Source of the DNA: Bin87 sp965204905
GTDB lineage: Bacteria > Chloroflexota > Dehalococcoidia > Lucifugimonadales > UBA3495
Assembly: GCA_965204905.1 (NCBI GenBank)
Contig: OZ242042.1
Location: 2,232,001 to 2,296,000 of the forward strand
Direction: 5' to 3'
Length of the DNA stretch: 64,000 bases
Of this stretch, positions 23,660 to 32,310 are shown piece after piece (the stretch's first letter is position 1; each line of letters begins with the position of its first letter). A program made the translations under genes and the position numbers. The notes under the pieces were generated by a model. The model saw nothing but the letters and a program-made list of their open reading frames with translations, had not been told where the DNA came from and did no database searches.

Positions 23660-24754
23660 ATGTTTTCACCCGGCGGCGGGCAGCAACAGCCACCTCGGCA
23701 GCCCGAATTTGACGTTGACCAGCTATTCGGTCGCATACGCGGCATCTTCGGAGGCGGCGGTGGCCGGCTAGGCGGCGGAAATTTGGTGATCATTATCCTG
23801 GCGGTGATCGCGCTGCTGATCGTCATATGGGCGGCCACAGGAGTGTACACAATCAGCCCCGGCGAAAACGCTGCGCTCCGGCTTTTTGGAGCGGTTCAGG
23901 GCGATCCCGTAGCAGAGGAAGGACTCCAGTGGTGGTGGCCATCCCCGGTGGGCAATCGGGACGTAGTGCTGGTAACGGAGACTCGGCGCATGGAGCTGGG
24001 GTTCCGGTCCAACGAAGGGGGAGTCAACGCGCCGTTCCTGGAAGAAGCGTTGATGATTTCGGGCGACCTGAACATTGTTGACGTACAGATGGTGGTGCAG
24101 TATCGCATCAGCAACTTGAACGACTTCCTGTTCAATGTTGACGACCCTGGCGAGGGGGCACGTCTGATACCCGAAGGGCAACCGGACGGGCGGACGTTGA
24201 AGGACGGAGCGGAAGCGGCGCTACGTTTGGTAGTGGGACAACGTTCCATTGACGACGTTCTGGTGAGGGGTCGTGAACAGGTGGAAACCGATACCCGAGA
24301 ACGGCTGCAAGCCATCATGGACAGCTACCGAGCGGGAATCGAAGTTATATCGGTACAGTTGCAGGACGTGAAGGCACCGGAAGAAGTGCGAGACGCCTTT
24401 GACGACGTGCTGCGCGGACGGCAAGAGCGGGAAACGCGAATCAACCAGGCGCGGGCCTACGCAGAGGATGTAATACCGCGGGCCAATGGTGACGCGCAAC
24501 GGATTATCGAGGGCGCTGAAGCGTTCCGGCAGGCTCGCATCGAGACGGCCAGCGGTGAAGCGCAACGGTTCGAAGCGGTATTGAACGAATACCAGAGTTC
24601 ACCGGAAGTTTCCCGACAGAGGCTTTACCTGGAAGCGCTGGAGCAGGTGCTGCCCGGCGTGACCAAGATCATAGTGGATTCCGATACGGATCCGGTGATC
24701 ATCCTGGGACAGGATGGCAACGTGATACCCGCCCCAATAGGCCCCAACCCGTAG
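23660..24754 (+). CDS. hflK: SPFH protein HflK
   Basis: Membrane-anchored SPFH/band-7 protein that with HflC forms a large cage around FtsH and modulates its proteolysis. 364 residues. A Gly/Gln-rich cytoplasmic N-terminus is followed by one membrane segment (VIIILAVIALLIVIWAATG, about 37-55), the SPFH domain beginning YTISPGENAALRLFG, then a long helical region rich in Glu, Arg and Gln (RQERETRINQARAYAEDVI). HflC starts 65 bases downstream. Confidence 0.93.
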   Translation: MFSPGGGQQQPPRQPEFDVDQLFGRIRGIFGGGGGRLGGGNLVIIILAVIALLIVIWAATGVYTISPGENAALRLFGAVQGDPVAEEGLQWWWPSPVGNRDVVLVTETRRMELGFRSNEGGVNAPFLEEALMISGDLNIVDVQMVVQYRISNLNDFLFNVDDPGEGARLIPEGQPDGRTLKDGAEAALRLVVGQRSIDDVLVRGREQVETDTRERLQAIMDSYRAGIEVISVQLQDVKAPEEVRDAFDDVLRGRQERETRINQARAYAEDVIPRANGDAQRIIEGAEAFRQARIETASGEAQRFEAVLNEYQSSPEVSRQRLYLEALEQVLPGVTKIIVDSDTDPVIILGQDGNVIPAPIGPNP

Positions 24755-24819
24755 GGTATGCCACGCGAATAACTTGACGACACAGAGTTGACTGTCCCAC
24801 ACGTCCGGAGAATCCTCCA

Positions 24820-25791
24820 ATGCGAAACCTCATCATTATTGCCATCGTCATCATCGTAGGGCTGGTGCTGCTGCGCCAAGCGCTGTACGTGGTTGACGTT
24901 ACAGAGCAGGTCATCATCCTCCGTTTCGGTGAGGTGGTGAAAACGAAACTTTCCCCCGGCCTGGACGTAAAGGTCCCATTCGTGGACACGGTGGTTCGTC
25001 TCGACAAGCGAGTTCTGCGTATCGACGCGCCACCGGTGTCGATGCCTGACCAGGACAAGGAAAACCTGGTAATCGACATTTATGCACGGTACAGAATCAT
25101 CGATCCGGTGCAATTCCGTAAAACGCTACAGACCGAAAGCAACGCAAGGAGCCGCTTGGGCGACATCGTCACTTCAACGCTACGCGACCGGGTGGCGTTG
25201 CGTGACCGAACGGACATTATCGGCGCAAAGCCCCAGTTGGACGAGTCGGGAGCCCTTGTAGTTGATGATGAAGGGTTGCCGCTAGTCGAAGGTCAGGAGA
25301 CCCGCACGCAAATTCTGGACGAAGTGCTGCTAGAAGTGCAGCGCATCACGAGCGACAATCCGGAGACAACCCAACGCGAGGACTTCGGTATAGAGATGAT
25401 CGACGTGCGGATCAAACGTGCCGACTTCCCAGAGGCGGTGACGGCGTCGATTTACACCAGGATGCGGGCTGAGCGTAACCGAATCGCCGCTCGGTTCCGT
25501 GCACAAGGTGAAGAGCAGGACCGGATCATCAGGGCGCAAACCGACCGCGAACGGGACGTGATCTTGGCACAGGCGCAGCAGCAATCGAACCGGATAAGGG
25601 GTGAAGGCGAAGCCGAGGCCATCAGCATCCTGGCGGATGCGCTGAACCGGGACCCGGAATTGTTCAGCTTCCTTCGGAGTTTGGAAACTTACCAACGCAT
25701 CATCCAGGCGCAAGACACAATTATCCTGTCTTCAGATTCGCCGCTGTTCGACTACCTGGCAGGACCGAACGCGCCGGCAGACGGCAGATAG
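24820..25791 (+). CDS. hflC: SPFH protein HflC
   Basis: Partner of HflK, 323 residues, with an N-terminal anchor (NLIIIAIVIIVGLVLL, residues 3-18) and a SPFH domain beginning VVDVTEQVIILRFGEVV. An FGIEMIDVRIKRADFPEAV block and the helical GEAEAISILADALNRDPE tail are typical of HflC. No separate promoter is evident between hflK and hflC. A Uma2-type gene begins 15 bases after its stop and is probably in the same transcript. Confidence 0.94.
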   Translation: MRNLIIIAIVIIVGLVLLRQALYVVDVTEQVIILRFGEVVKTKLSPGLDVKVPFVDTVVRLDKRVLRIDAPPVSMPDQDKENLVIDIYARYRIIDPVQFRKTLQTESNARSRLGDIVTSTLRDRVALRDRTDIIGAKPQLDESGALVVDDEGLPLVEGQETRTQILDEVLLEVQRITSDNPETTQREDFGIEMIDVRIKRADFPEAVTASIYTRMRAERNRIAARFRAQGEEQDRIIRAQTDRERDVILAQAQQQSNRIRGEGEAEAISILADALNRDPELFSFLRSLETYQRIIQAQDTIILSSDSPLFDYLAGPNAPADGR

Positions 25792-25806
25792 CGCAGTGTT
25801 CACCGC

Positions 25807-26481
25807 ATGACTACCGCCCCGAAGATCCCGCCGTCGCCTACCCGAACGCCGACCACAGGCGACGATAGTGCGGAACCGCCCGGCGCTATCAGGCTGCGCC
25901 TGGACGCTTTAGGAGTCAATTTTCGGGCCTACGACTTCCCGACGCGGTTCATCGACTTCTGCGAAGCAAACGACGACTATGAAATGGAAGTCAACGAGGC
26001 CGGGGAGTTGGTGATTCTGCCTATGGTCGGGTTCAGAGGCAATCGGCACGAAACGGAAATGGCGACCGAGTTGAACATCTGGCGGCGGGCCAACGGGGGA
26101 ATCAGCGCGTCTCAAACCAGCCGGTTCCGCCTGGTTACCGGGGCGATCCGAGGGCCTGACGCGGCTTGGATTACGCAGGAACGATACGATGCCGCCACCG
26201 AGGAGGAACGGGAAACGGTCATTGTGGACGCGCCTGATTTCGTGGTGGAGATTCGCTCCCGTCGGGATAACCTGCGTCCGTTACAACGCAAGATGCAAAT
26301 CTGGATGGATGGCGGCGCGCGTCTGGGCTGGTTGATAGACCCACGCAACCGTCGCGTCTTTATTTACCGCAGCGGCCAGCCGGAGCCGGAAGTGTTGGAA
26401 AACCCGGAAACGCTGGAAGGCGAGGATGTTCTGCCGGGCTTTTCCTTCGCCGTGCGGCAGTATATTTTTGACCTGCAGTAA
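25807..26481 (+). CDS. Uma2 family (DUF820) nuclease-like protein
   Basis: 224 residues of the PD-(D/E)XK superfamily, Uma2 type. Motifs are RGPDAAWI near residue 115, the catalytic DAPDFVVEIRSRRDN, then QRKMQIWMDGGARLGWLIDP. The usual Lys position seems to be Arg in EIRSRR, as in some members. A charged N-terminal 25-residue extension is unusual. Biological role unknown; such genes are numerous in Chloroflexota and cyanobacteria. It trails hflKC by 15 bases, but a functional tie is not known. Confidence 0.82.
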   Translation: MTTAPKIPPSPTRTPTTGDDSAEPPGAIRLRLDALGVNFRAYDFPTRFIDFCEANDDYEMEVNEAGELVILPMVGFRGNRHETEMATELNIWRRANGGISASQTSRFRLVTGAIRGPDAAWITQERYDAATEEERETVIVDAPDFVVEIRSRRDNLRPLQRKMQIWMDGGARLGWLIDPRNRRVFIYRSGQPEPEVLENPETLEGEDVLPGFSFAVRQYIFDLQ

Positions 26482-26505
26482 GTGTCAGGTGTGAACCCCT
26501 AAAGA

Positions 26506-27366
26506 TTAGCGCCCGGCGAGACGGCGACCCTCGGAGAGTCCGTCGGCAGCGCGGGTGGGTGCGGTGATGATGATGCTGAAACCCTGCTCCAGGCGCATGG
26601 GCACTTCAGCGGCGGTGCAGCCGGTGGCGCAGGGCACTCCAGCGTCCTTGCAGATTCCCAGGATGCGAAGGAGCATTTCCTGAACTTCGGGATGTCCAGC
26701 GTTACCCCGGTGTCCCATGGCAACGGACATATCGCCGGGGCCAGCCCAGACGGCTCCGATGCCCTTGACCTGGCGCAGGATGTCGGGCAGGTTCTGTACG
26801 CCGGTGGGTTCCTCCACGATGCCCATCAGCAGGAGGTTACCGTCCGGGTCAAGGGGCCAGACGTCAGCGGCGTCGTAGTACTCTGAGGCCGACAGGCCCC
26901 AGTAGCGGGGCGCGATGCGCTGCCACCAACCGCGCTCACCATGGGGTTCAAAGTCGGCGACGCCCGGAACCTGCGGGTAGCGGGCCGCTTGCACCGCGGC
27001 CATTGCGCCCTCGACGGTATCGAGGTGCGGCAGGATCAAACCGTACACCCCGGTGTCCAGGGTCTGCTTGATCATCCACTGGTTCGTTTCACGGGTGTTG
27101 GGCGGGATGCGGACGATGGGTGTCGGATCGGCCTGTAGGCTATCGGCGTCGGCAATGCGCTTGCGGTTGAGCAGGAACTGGAGGGAGGCGCGGAGGTTGT
27201 TGAATGACAGACCCTCGTGCTCCATCTCGATCATGACCATATCGTAGTCGGAATCGGCGAAATACATCATCTCGTCGAAGTTGCCGTTCCAGATCAGGCC
27301 GGTGCCAAAGACCGGTTTGCCCTCTTCAAGAAGCTGGATGACTTTGTTGTAGCGGGTTGCGGGCAT
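26506..27366 (-). CDS. HpcH/HpaI-type aldolase/citrate lyase family protein
   Basis: 286 residues, a Mg2+-dependent class II pyruvate aldolase fold as in 2,4-dihydroxyhept-2-ene-1,7-dioate aldolase. Visible blocks are FGTGLIWNGN, MVMIEMEHEGLSF with the catalytic His, and WAGPGDMSVAMGHRGN, whose GPxD motif carries metal/substrate residues. It likely cleaves a hydroxy-keto acid in aromatic or sugar-acid breakdown; the substrate is unknown. Start ATG 27366 follows GGGAGG. Confidence 0.85.
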   Translation of the reverse strand: MPATRYNKVIQLLEEGKPVFGTGLIWNGNFDEMMYFADSDYDMVMIEMEHEGLSFNNLRASLQFLLNRKRIADADSLQADPTPIVRIPPNTRETNQWMIKQTLDTGVYGLILPHLDTVEGAMAAVQAARYPQVPGVADFEPHGERGWWQRIAPRYWGLSASEYYDAADVWPLDPDGNLLLMGIVEEPTGVQNLPDILRQVKGIGAVWAGPGDMSVAMGHRGNAGHPEVQEMLLRILGICKDAGVPCATGCTAAEVPMRLEQGFSIIITAPTRAADGLSEGRRLAGR

Positions 27367-27410
27367 GAGGTTGCCTCCCTGTTTTGCTGTAATGTCGCAC
27401 GTCTAAACGC

Positions 27411-27437
27411 GGGGGCGGATTTTCAACCCGCCCCTAC
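27411..27437. repeat. Copy of the GGGGCGG...CCGCCCC repeat
   Basis: Imperfect palindrome with arms GGGGGCGGAT and AACCCGCCCCTAC, related to the perfect element at 23018. It lies between the HpcH/HpaI gene and the M16 peptidase stop. Confidence 0.6.
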
Positions 27438-28702
27438 ATCGAGTTCAGCGCCGCCTCAAACTCGGCGGGATTGTCGTGGCGGCCCACGATTGCGAGGCGA
27501 AAGGCGCTACCGACCAGGAGGCGTTCGGCGGTGCGTACTACATCGGCCGGCGTTACCTGGTCGATTCTGGCAGCGGTCTCGTCGGGCGTGGTTATTTCGT
27601 CCATCAAGAGTTCCTGGGACGCGAGCCAGGAGGCCACAGAGCGGGAGTCTTCCATGCGCATCAACAGCCGGCCTTTGATGTACTCCCGGGCCTTGTGTAT
27701 TTCCGTATCGGGAGCCGGTTGCAGCAGCGTGGTAATTTCCTTTCGAGTGGCTGCAATGGCTTCGACGGCTCGCGCCGGTTCCGTACCGCAGGAGACGACC
27801 AGAGCGCCGCAGTCGCGGTAACTGCTGATAGAGCTGTGGCAGTCATAGGTAAGGCCACGGTCTTCGCGCAGGCTCTGGAAGAGGCGGCTGCTCATACCGT
27901 CGCCGAGTACGCCGTTGAGTACGGTGGCGGCGTAGCGATCCCGGTCGCCGAGGGCGAAACCGGGCAATGCCAGACAGATGCAGGTTTCTTCGGTCTCGCG
28001 GCAATCCAGCAGGACGCTTGGAGCATCCGATGGAGGTGGCGCGATCGGCTCCCACCCCATGACTGTCCCAGGTTGCCAATGGCGGGTAGCGTCTTCAACC
28101 ATCGCTATGGCTTCGTCGTGCGTGACGGCGCCGGCGATGCTGATAACGGTATTGTTGGGGCGGTACTGCCGCTCCATGTAGTTTCGAACATCGTCGAGGC
28201 GGATGGTAGCAACGGTTTCCATAGTGCCGCCCACGTCGCGACCCATAGCCTGATCGGGCCACATCGCGCGATCGATGAGGAGGTCGCACACCTGGGCCGG
28301 GTAGTCGTTGGTCATCCGCAACTCGTCGAGGATGACTTCCCGTTCCTTTTCCATCTCCGTGGGATCCAAAAGCGGGTGGAGAATGAGGTCAAGCAGGACG
28401 GGGATGGCTTGGTCGGCGTGGACGCTGGCGACCTTGCACCAGAAGGAGGTCATCTCCCGGTCGGTGGCGGCGTTCATCATGCCGCCCACTCCTTCTACAG
28501 CCTCGGATATGGCAAGGGCCGTAGGCCAACTGCGCGTGCCCTTGAACGGGAGATGCTCCAGGAAGTGGGAAATACCGGCCTTGTCGGCGGACTCGTAACG
28601 GGAGCCGGCGCCGACCGAGATGAACATAGAGACGCTGCGGGTGTGCGGCATTTCTGCCGTCAGCACCCGCAGGCCATTGTTGAGAACTGTTCGGCGGTAC
28701 AT
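27434..28702 (-). CDS. M16 family (pitrilysin-like) zinc peptidase
   Basis: 422 residues. The inverted zinc motif HxxEH is present in HFLEHLPFKGT (about 47-57), and the family's ADKAGISHFLEH context and a later GMSSRLFQSLREDRGLTYD block are typical. Family members degrade peptides or processing fragments in the cytoplasm. The ATG is immediately after the stop of the MBL-fold gene, so the two are translationally coupled. There is no signal peptide. Confidence 0.92.
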   Translation of the reverse strand: MYRRTVLNNGLRVLTAEMPHTRSVSMFISVGAGSRYESADKAGISHFLEHLPFKGTRSWPTALAISEAVEGVGGMMNAATDREMTSFWCKVASVHADQAIPVLLDLILHPLLDPTEMEKEREVILDELRMTNDYPAQVCDLLIDRAMWPDQAMGRDVGGTMETVATIRLDDVRNYMERQYRPNNTVISIAGAVTHDEAIAMVEDATRHWQPGTVMGWEPIAPPPSDAPSVLLDCRETEETCICLALPGFALGDRDRYAATVLNGVLGDGMSSRLFQSLREDRGLTYDCHSSISSYRDCGALVVSCGTEPARAVEAIAATRKEITTLLQPAPDTEIHKAREYIKGRLLMRMEDSRSVASWLASQELLMDEITTPDETAARIDQVTPADVVRTAERLLVGSAFRLAIVGRHDNPAEFEAALNSM

Positions 28703-29365
28703 CTAGGTATTCAGCCAGTCCACGTCGCCCTGCAGGTCGGCGGGGTGGGACTTGGACATAAAGACATCGTAACGGCGCTTGGCCTCGCCGATGGTAGTGT
28801 TGTCAGGACCGTGGCCGGGATAGACGTAGGTATCGGCCGGCAGGGTCAGGAGTTTCTCGCTGATGCTGCTGAGTTCCTGCTGCAACGCCTCGGGGCTGCG
28901 GGAGCGTCCCGGGCCACCGGGGAACAGGGTATCGCCGGAGAAGAGGAATCCGCCTACCTGGTAGCAGATGGATCCGTCGGTATGGCCCGGCGTGTGGATG
29001 CACCGGATGGTGCGGTTGCCGAACTGTACGGTGTCGCCGTCGTTGAGCTGACGCTGGGGCGGGCTGGGCGGGAGGTGCGCGTCCTCGGAGCCGATGGCGG
29101 CGGGCGCGCCGATGGTCCCGGTGATTTCAGTGTAGCCGGCCAGGTGATCGCCATGGCCGTGGGTGACCAGGATGGCTTGTACGTTGACGCCGCTCTCGCG
29201 CACCTCGCTGAGCATCTTTTCCGGCTCGTCGGGCGTGTCGATGCAGACGGCCTGATTGGTCTCAGGGCAGATTACGATGTAACCGTTGTTGCCCAGGCTG
29301 CCCATATTTTCGATTTTGTGGACGGTTACGTCGCCCGCCCCTTGGGCCTGATGGTGAACTGGCAT
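28703..29365 (-). CDS. MBL-fold metallo-hydrolase
   Basis: 220 residues; a cytoplasmic glyoxalase-II/RNase-J-like fold. Zinc ligands are visible in THGHGDHLAG (about 62-71), His in HTPGHTDGS, and Asp in FSGDTLFPGG. ATG 29365 follows AGGAGG by eight bases and is preferred over an upstream GTG/TTG-type extension that begins in the preceding gene. The M16 gene follows without a gap. The substrate is unknown; a hydroxyacylglutathione hydrolase-like or other thioester activity is possible. Confidence 0.87.
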   Translation of the reverse strand: MPVHHQAQGAGDVTVHKIENMGSLGNNGYIVICPETNQAVCIDTPDEPEKMLSEVRESGVNVQAILVTHGHGDHLAGYTEITGTIGAPAAIGSEDAHLPPSPPQRQLNDGDTVQFGNRTIRCIHTPGHTDGSICYQVGGFLFSGDTLFPGGPGRSRSPEALQQELSSISEKLLTLPADTYVYPGHGPDNTTIGEAKRRYDVFMSKSHPADLQGDVDWLNT

Positions 29366-29421
29366 ATTGCTGGCCTCCTGTGAATTGTAGAAATCGCGGT
29401 TGCATTGTAGCAAAGGGAAAA

Positions 29422-30543
29422 CTAACCGCCCAGCCGGGCGCGCATGGAGTCGGGGACCTGGCGGATGCGGCGGCTGAATGCAGTGTCCCAACGCATTGAG
29501 ACCTGGCGGGCGGCTTCGGTGATGAGGGCAGCGCCGTTGAGGTAGTCGTCGCGGTGGATGTATTCGGCGGCGATGGAACCGTCATCCGCGCCGTTATGGT
29601 AATTGCCCAGTGGAAATGCGACGCCGGTGGATTTGTAGCCCCAAGCGTTGAACGCGCTGGCCTCGCAGACGCCGCCGCTCATCAGTTGGCGCTGGCAGCG
29701 AAAGCCGGGATCGTCTGCGGACAGTACCTCGCGCGCGCGGATGAGGGCGGATTCGGCATCGGAGTTGAAGGTGCTGCCGGCATCGCCGACGCGGATGACC
29801 GGGCCGCCGCCGATCTCCGCCCCGGGCAAAGTACGAGACGATTCCAGGGACACTACGAGGGTTTCCATGGGCAGAGTTCGAGCTTCAGCCAGGAGCCTCG
29901 CGCCAACCAGGCCGACTTCTTCGGCGCGGGTGAAGACGCCGTACACGTCGCCGGCCGGCGGGTCGTCGTGAAGCGATGCCAGGGCAGAAAGGATGCAGCC
30001 GCCACCGGCGAGGTCGTCGGCGGCGCGCATGACAATACGATCGTCTTCAATGCTGAAATCGGGCAGATCGAACACGGCGGGCGATGGAATGGGAACGTCC
30101 GCCCCGGAAGAATCGATTAGTCGAATCTGAACTTGACGTTCCCGCTCTTCCCCGTGAGGGCCAACGGTTTCTGCGGACAGTCGGTGTCCCGCAGGGAGGA
30201 TGACCTGCAATGGTACGCCGGAGGCAAAGGCGCCCGGCGGTATGCCGCCGGAGGCTTTGCCGATCAGATAATCGCCATCGCGCCCAACGATTTCAAAGCC
30301 AGGATGATCCATGTGGGCCATGAAAGCGATGGGCGGTACGTCGTCGGGGTTTGAGCCTGGAATGCGAGCTATGATGTTGCCAAAGTTGTCGGTTCGCCAG
30401 CTTGCTCCGATCTCGGTGAGGGCGGCGCGGACGGCGGTGGCAACGCCGTTTTCATGGAATGCGATGGCGGGTTGCGCGCCCAACCGGGCAAGGAAGTCAA
30501 GGGCGCGGTTGGTGTTAGCGTCAATGGTCATTGTGTTCTGCAC
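29422..30543 (-). CDS. M42/M20-like metallopeptidase
   Basis: 373 residues, aminopeptidase-type fold. Metal-binding motifs visible: AHMDHPG (about residues 74-80), AADDLAGGGC, and TRAEEVGLVGA, where the Glu-Glu pair gives base and ligand; a terminal LGNYHNGADDGS supplies further ligands. These resemble deblocking aminopeptidases or M42 glutamyl aminopeptidases, and the family is not resolved further. Start may be the ATG four codons in (TIDAN). Lies 56 bases upstream of the MBL-fold gene. Confidence 0.82.
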   Translation of the reverse strand: MQNTMTIDANTNRALDFLARLGAQPAIAFHENGVATAVRAALTEIGASWRTDNFGNIIARIPGSNPDDVPPIAFMAHMDHPGFEIVGRDGDYLIGKASGGIPPGAFASGVPLQVILPAGHRLSAETVGPHGEERERQVQIRLIDSSGADVPIPSPAVFDLPDFSIEDDRIVMRAADDLAGGGCILSALASLHDDPPAGDVYGVFTRAEEVGLVGARLLAEARTLPMETLVVSLESSRTLPGAEIGGGPVIRVGDAGSTFNSDAESALIRAREVLSADDPGFRCQRQLMSGGVCEASAFNAWGYKSTGVAFPLGNYHNGADDGSIAAEYIHRDDYLNGAALITEAARQVSMRWDTAFSRRIRQVPDSMRARLGG

Positions 30544-30643
30544 CTAATGGTCGGGTGCGCGTATTGTGCCATTGACGTGGGAGGTTGGGCAACGCAGTGT
30601 ATGGTGCACCCCTCGACGATCTCAGGATGATTGGTTGGTTTGG

Positions 30644-30652
30644 TGCTATACT
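30644..30652 (+). promoter_or_regulatory. Extended -10 promoter for the Ldh2-type gene
   Basis: TGCTATACT, an extended -10 with no good -35. The predicted start is near 30659, giving a leader of about 40 bases to the GTG. Confidence 0.5.
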
Positions 30653-30697
30653 GCGGGCCGGAATTTTTGCTTTGCTCGATCTGCCAGGAGGTGCGCC

Positions 30698-31774
30698 GTG
30701 CTGCCCAAGTTTCGTGTGAGTCTGGACGAGGCTACCATGGTTCCGGGGGACGACCTGAAAGGCACCGTAGCGGCCGTTTTCGAGAAGATGGGCGTGCCAC
30801 CGGACGATGCGCAACTGGGCGCTGATGTACTGGTTCTCGCGGACCTGCGGGGCGTGGACTCGCACGGCGTTTCCAACATGCTGCGTAGCTACGTGAGCGG
30901 GTACACCAGCGGGCAGATCAACCCAAACCCGGACCTGAGGATCGTGCGCGAAACGCCCGGCACCGCCAGCATCGATTCGGACCGGGGCCTGGGAATCATC
31001 ACGACGCCCAAGGCGATGGACATTGCCATCCGCAAGGCGTCGGAGGTTGGCGTGGGCATGGTGACCATCGGGAACGCGCGGCACCTGGGGATGGCATCGT
31101 ATCACGCGATGATGGCGTTGGAGCACGACATGATCGGCGTGTGCATGACCAGTTGCCCGCCATCGGTGGTGCCGACGTTCGGCGCGGAGCCCCGGCTGGG
31201 CACCAACCCCATCGCCATCGCCGTGCCGTCCCGTAACGAGGCGCCCTTTGTGTTCGATGCGGCTACCAGTACAGTGGCCGGCAACAAGGTGGGCATTGCG
31301 CGGCGGTTGGGTGTCAAGCTGGAGCCGGGATGGCTGGCTGATGCCGAGGGCAACCCCATCATGGAAGAGGCGGACGCGCCGGACAACTACACCCTGCTGA
31401 CGCTGGGGAGCACGCGGGAGTTGGGGTCGCACAAGGGCTACGGGCTGTCCTGCATGGTGGACATCCTCGCCGGCGTGCTGACCGGGTTCGGATACGGCGC
31501 CGTGCCGGGGAGGCCAAACTTCGGGCACTACGTGGCGGCGTACAACGTGGCGGGATTCGACGACCCGGACCACTTCAAAGACCAGATGGACGAGTGGCTC
31601 CAGATGATGAAATCCACACGGCCGGCTCCGGGGGAAGAGCGGGTGATGGTGGCGGGGCAGCCGGAAGCGGAAATGGAAGAGATTCGGCGGGTGGAGGGCA
31701 TTCCCCTGCATCAAGAGGTGGTGGACTGGTTTCACGACACCTGCGGCGAGTTGGGGATCGACTGCCCGTTTTAG
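30698..31774 (+). CDS. Malate/L-lactate/ureidoglycolate dehydrogenase family oxidoreductase
   Basis: NAD(P)H-dependent 2-hydroxyacid dehydrogenase of the Ldh2/MDH2/YbiC type, 358 residues. The DLRGVDSHGVSNML block (about residues 45-58), LGTNPIAIAVP, FDAATSTVAGNK and SHKGYGLSCMVDILAG are diagnostic. The GTG at 30698 is preferred because AGGAGG lies six bases before it; a longer ATG-initiated form would add an implausible N-terminus. A strong terminator follows 26 bases after the stop. Confidence 0.9.
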   Translation: MLPKFRVSLDEATMVPGDDLKGTVAAVFEKMGVPPDDAQLGADVLVLADLRGVDSHGVSNMLRSYVSGYTSGQINPNPDLRIVRETPGTASIDSDRGLGIITTPKAMDIAIRKASEVGVGMVTIGNARHLGMASYHAMMALEHDMIGVCMTSCPPSVVPTFGAEPRLGTNPIAIAVPSRNEAPFVFDAATSTVAGNKVGIARRLGVKLEPGWLADAEGNPIMEEADAPDNYTLLTLGSTRELGSHKGYGLSCMVDILAGVLTGFGYGAVPGRPNFGHYVAAYNVAGFDDPDHFKDQMDEWLQMMKSTRPAPGEERVMVAGQPEAEMEEIRRVEGIPLHQEVVDWFHDTCGELGIDCPF

Positions 31775-31798
31775 ACGAAGCCGTTGAGTTTAGAACGC

Positions 31799-31830
31799 AA
31801 AACACCCGGCGAATCGCCGGGTGTTTTTAT
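31799..31830 (+). terminator. Rho-independent terminator after the Ldh2-type gene
   Basis: An 11-bp perfect stem, AACACCCGGCG (31801-31811) and CGCCGGGTGTT (31815-31825), with an AAT loop and a TTTTT run. The A-rich 5' flank could also serve the convergent AsnC-type gene. Confidence 0.85.
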
Positions 31831-31847
31831 TCGAGAGGAGCCGTGCT

Positions 31848-32087
31848 TTAGATGTTGGTAGTGAACCAGAGACACGTTACGGTGTTAGTGACGCCGTTGA
31901 TGGGACGGATCTGGTGGCGCAAGATCGCGGTAAGGTCTTCCGGTGTCCCGGCCTCCAGTTCCATCACCACGTCGTAAGGGCCGAGCACTTCCCGAACCGC
32001 TGCGCCGCTGACAGTGTTCAGGCGGTCGATGACTTCTCGGGTTTTGGCGGGTTCCACGTTGATTAGGATGTATGCGTTGGCAGCCAT
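31848..32087 (-). CDS. Stand-alone AsnC/Lrp-type ligand-binding domain
   Basis: 79 residues that match the C-terminal RAM (effector-binding) domain of Lrp/AsnC regulators: AYILINVEPAKTREVIDRL, GPYDVVMELEAGTPEDL and a C-terminal TVTCLWFTT. The N-terminal DNA-binding helix-turn-helix is absent, so it probably modulates another protein or senses an amino acid. A strong promoter and two palindromes lie upstream. ATG 32087 follows GGGAGG. Confidence 0.85.
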   Translation of the reverse strand: MAANAYILINVEPAKTREVIDRLNTVSGAAVREVLGPYDVVMELEAGTPEDLTAILRHQIRPINGVTNTVTCLWFTTNI

Positions 32088-32100
32088 TGGGCACCTCCCA

Positions 32101-32114
32101 CGATATCAATATCG
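32101..32114. promoter_or_regulatory. Perfect inverted repeat at the AsnC-like gene start
   Basis: CGATAT-CA-ATATCG, a 6+2+6 palindrome covering the predicted transcription start of the AsnC-type gene. Candidate regulator site. Confidence 0.5.
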
Positions 32115-32117
32115 CCG

Positions 32118-32146
32118 ATTGTAATACATAGCATTGCTTTCTGCAA
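32118..32146 (-). promoter_or_regulatory. Promoter of the AsnC-type gene
   Basis: On the minus strand TTGCAG, 17 bp spacer, TACAAT. It is flanked by inverted repeats on both sides. Confidence 0.65.
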
Positions 32147-32148
32147 TG
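32132..32148. promoter_or_regulatory. Inverted repeat overlapping the -35 of the AsnC-type promoter
   Basis: CATTGC-TTTCT-GCAATG, a 6-bp arm palindrome on top of the -35 element. It could bind a repressor. Confidence 0.45.
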
Positions 32149-32264
32149 TATAGCTGCGCACATAACCGTTCAGACTTGGGACCTTCCGACCTCAAAGCGT
32201 CACACTGGCGAATGCAAGTATCCAGGAACTCTGCCCTGCCAACGTTGACGAATGCTTGGCATCC

Positions 32265-32293
32265 CTGGATTCCTGCTTCCGTAGGAATGACAG
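32265..32293. repeat. Dispersed repeat family R1, diverged copy
   Basis: CTGGATTCCTGCTTCCGTAGGAATGACAG, a degraded R1 element with arms ATTCCTGC and AGGAAT. It lies between the AsnC-type leader and the first luciferase-like gene stop. Confidence 0.6.
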
Positions 32294-32310
32294 TTTAAGG
32301 CTAACGAGTC

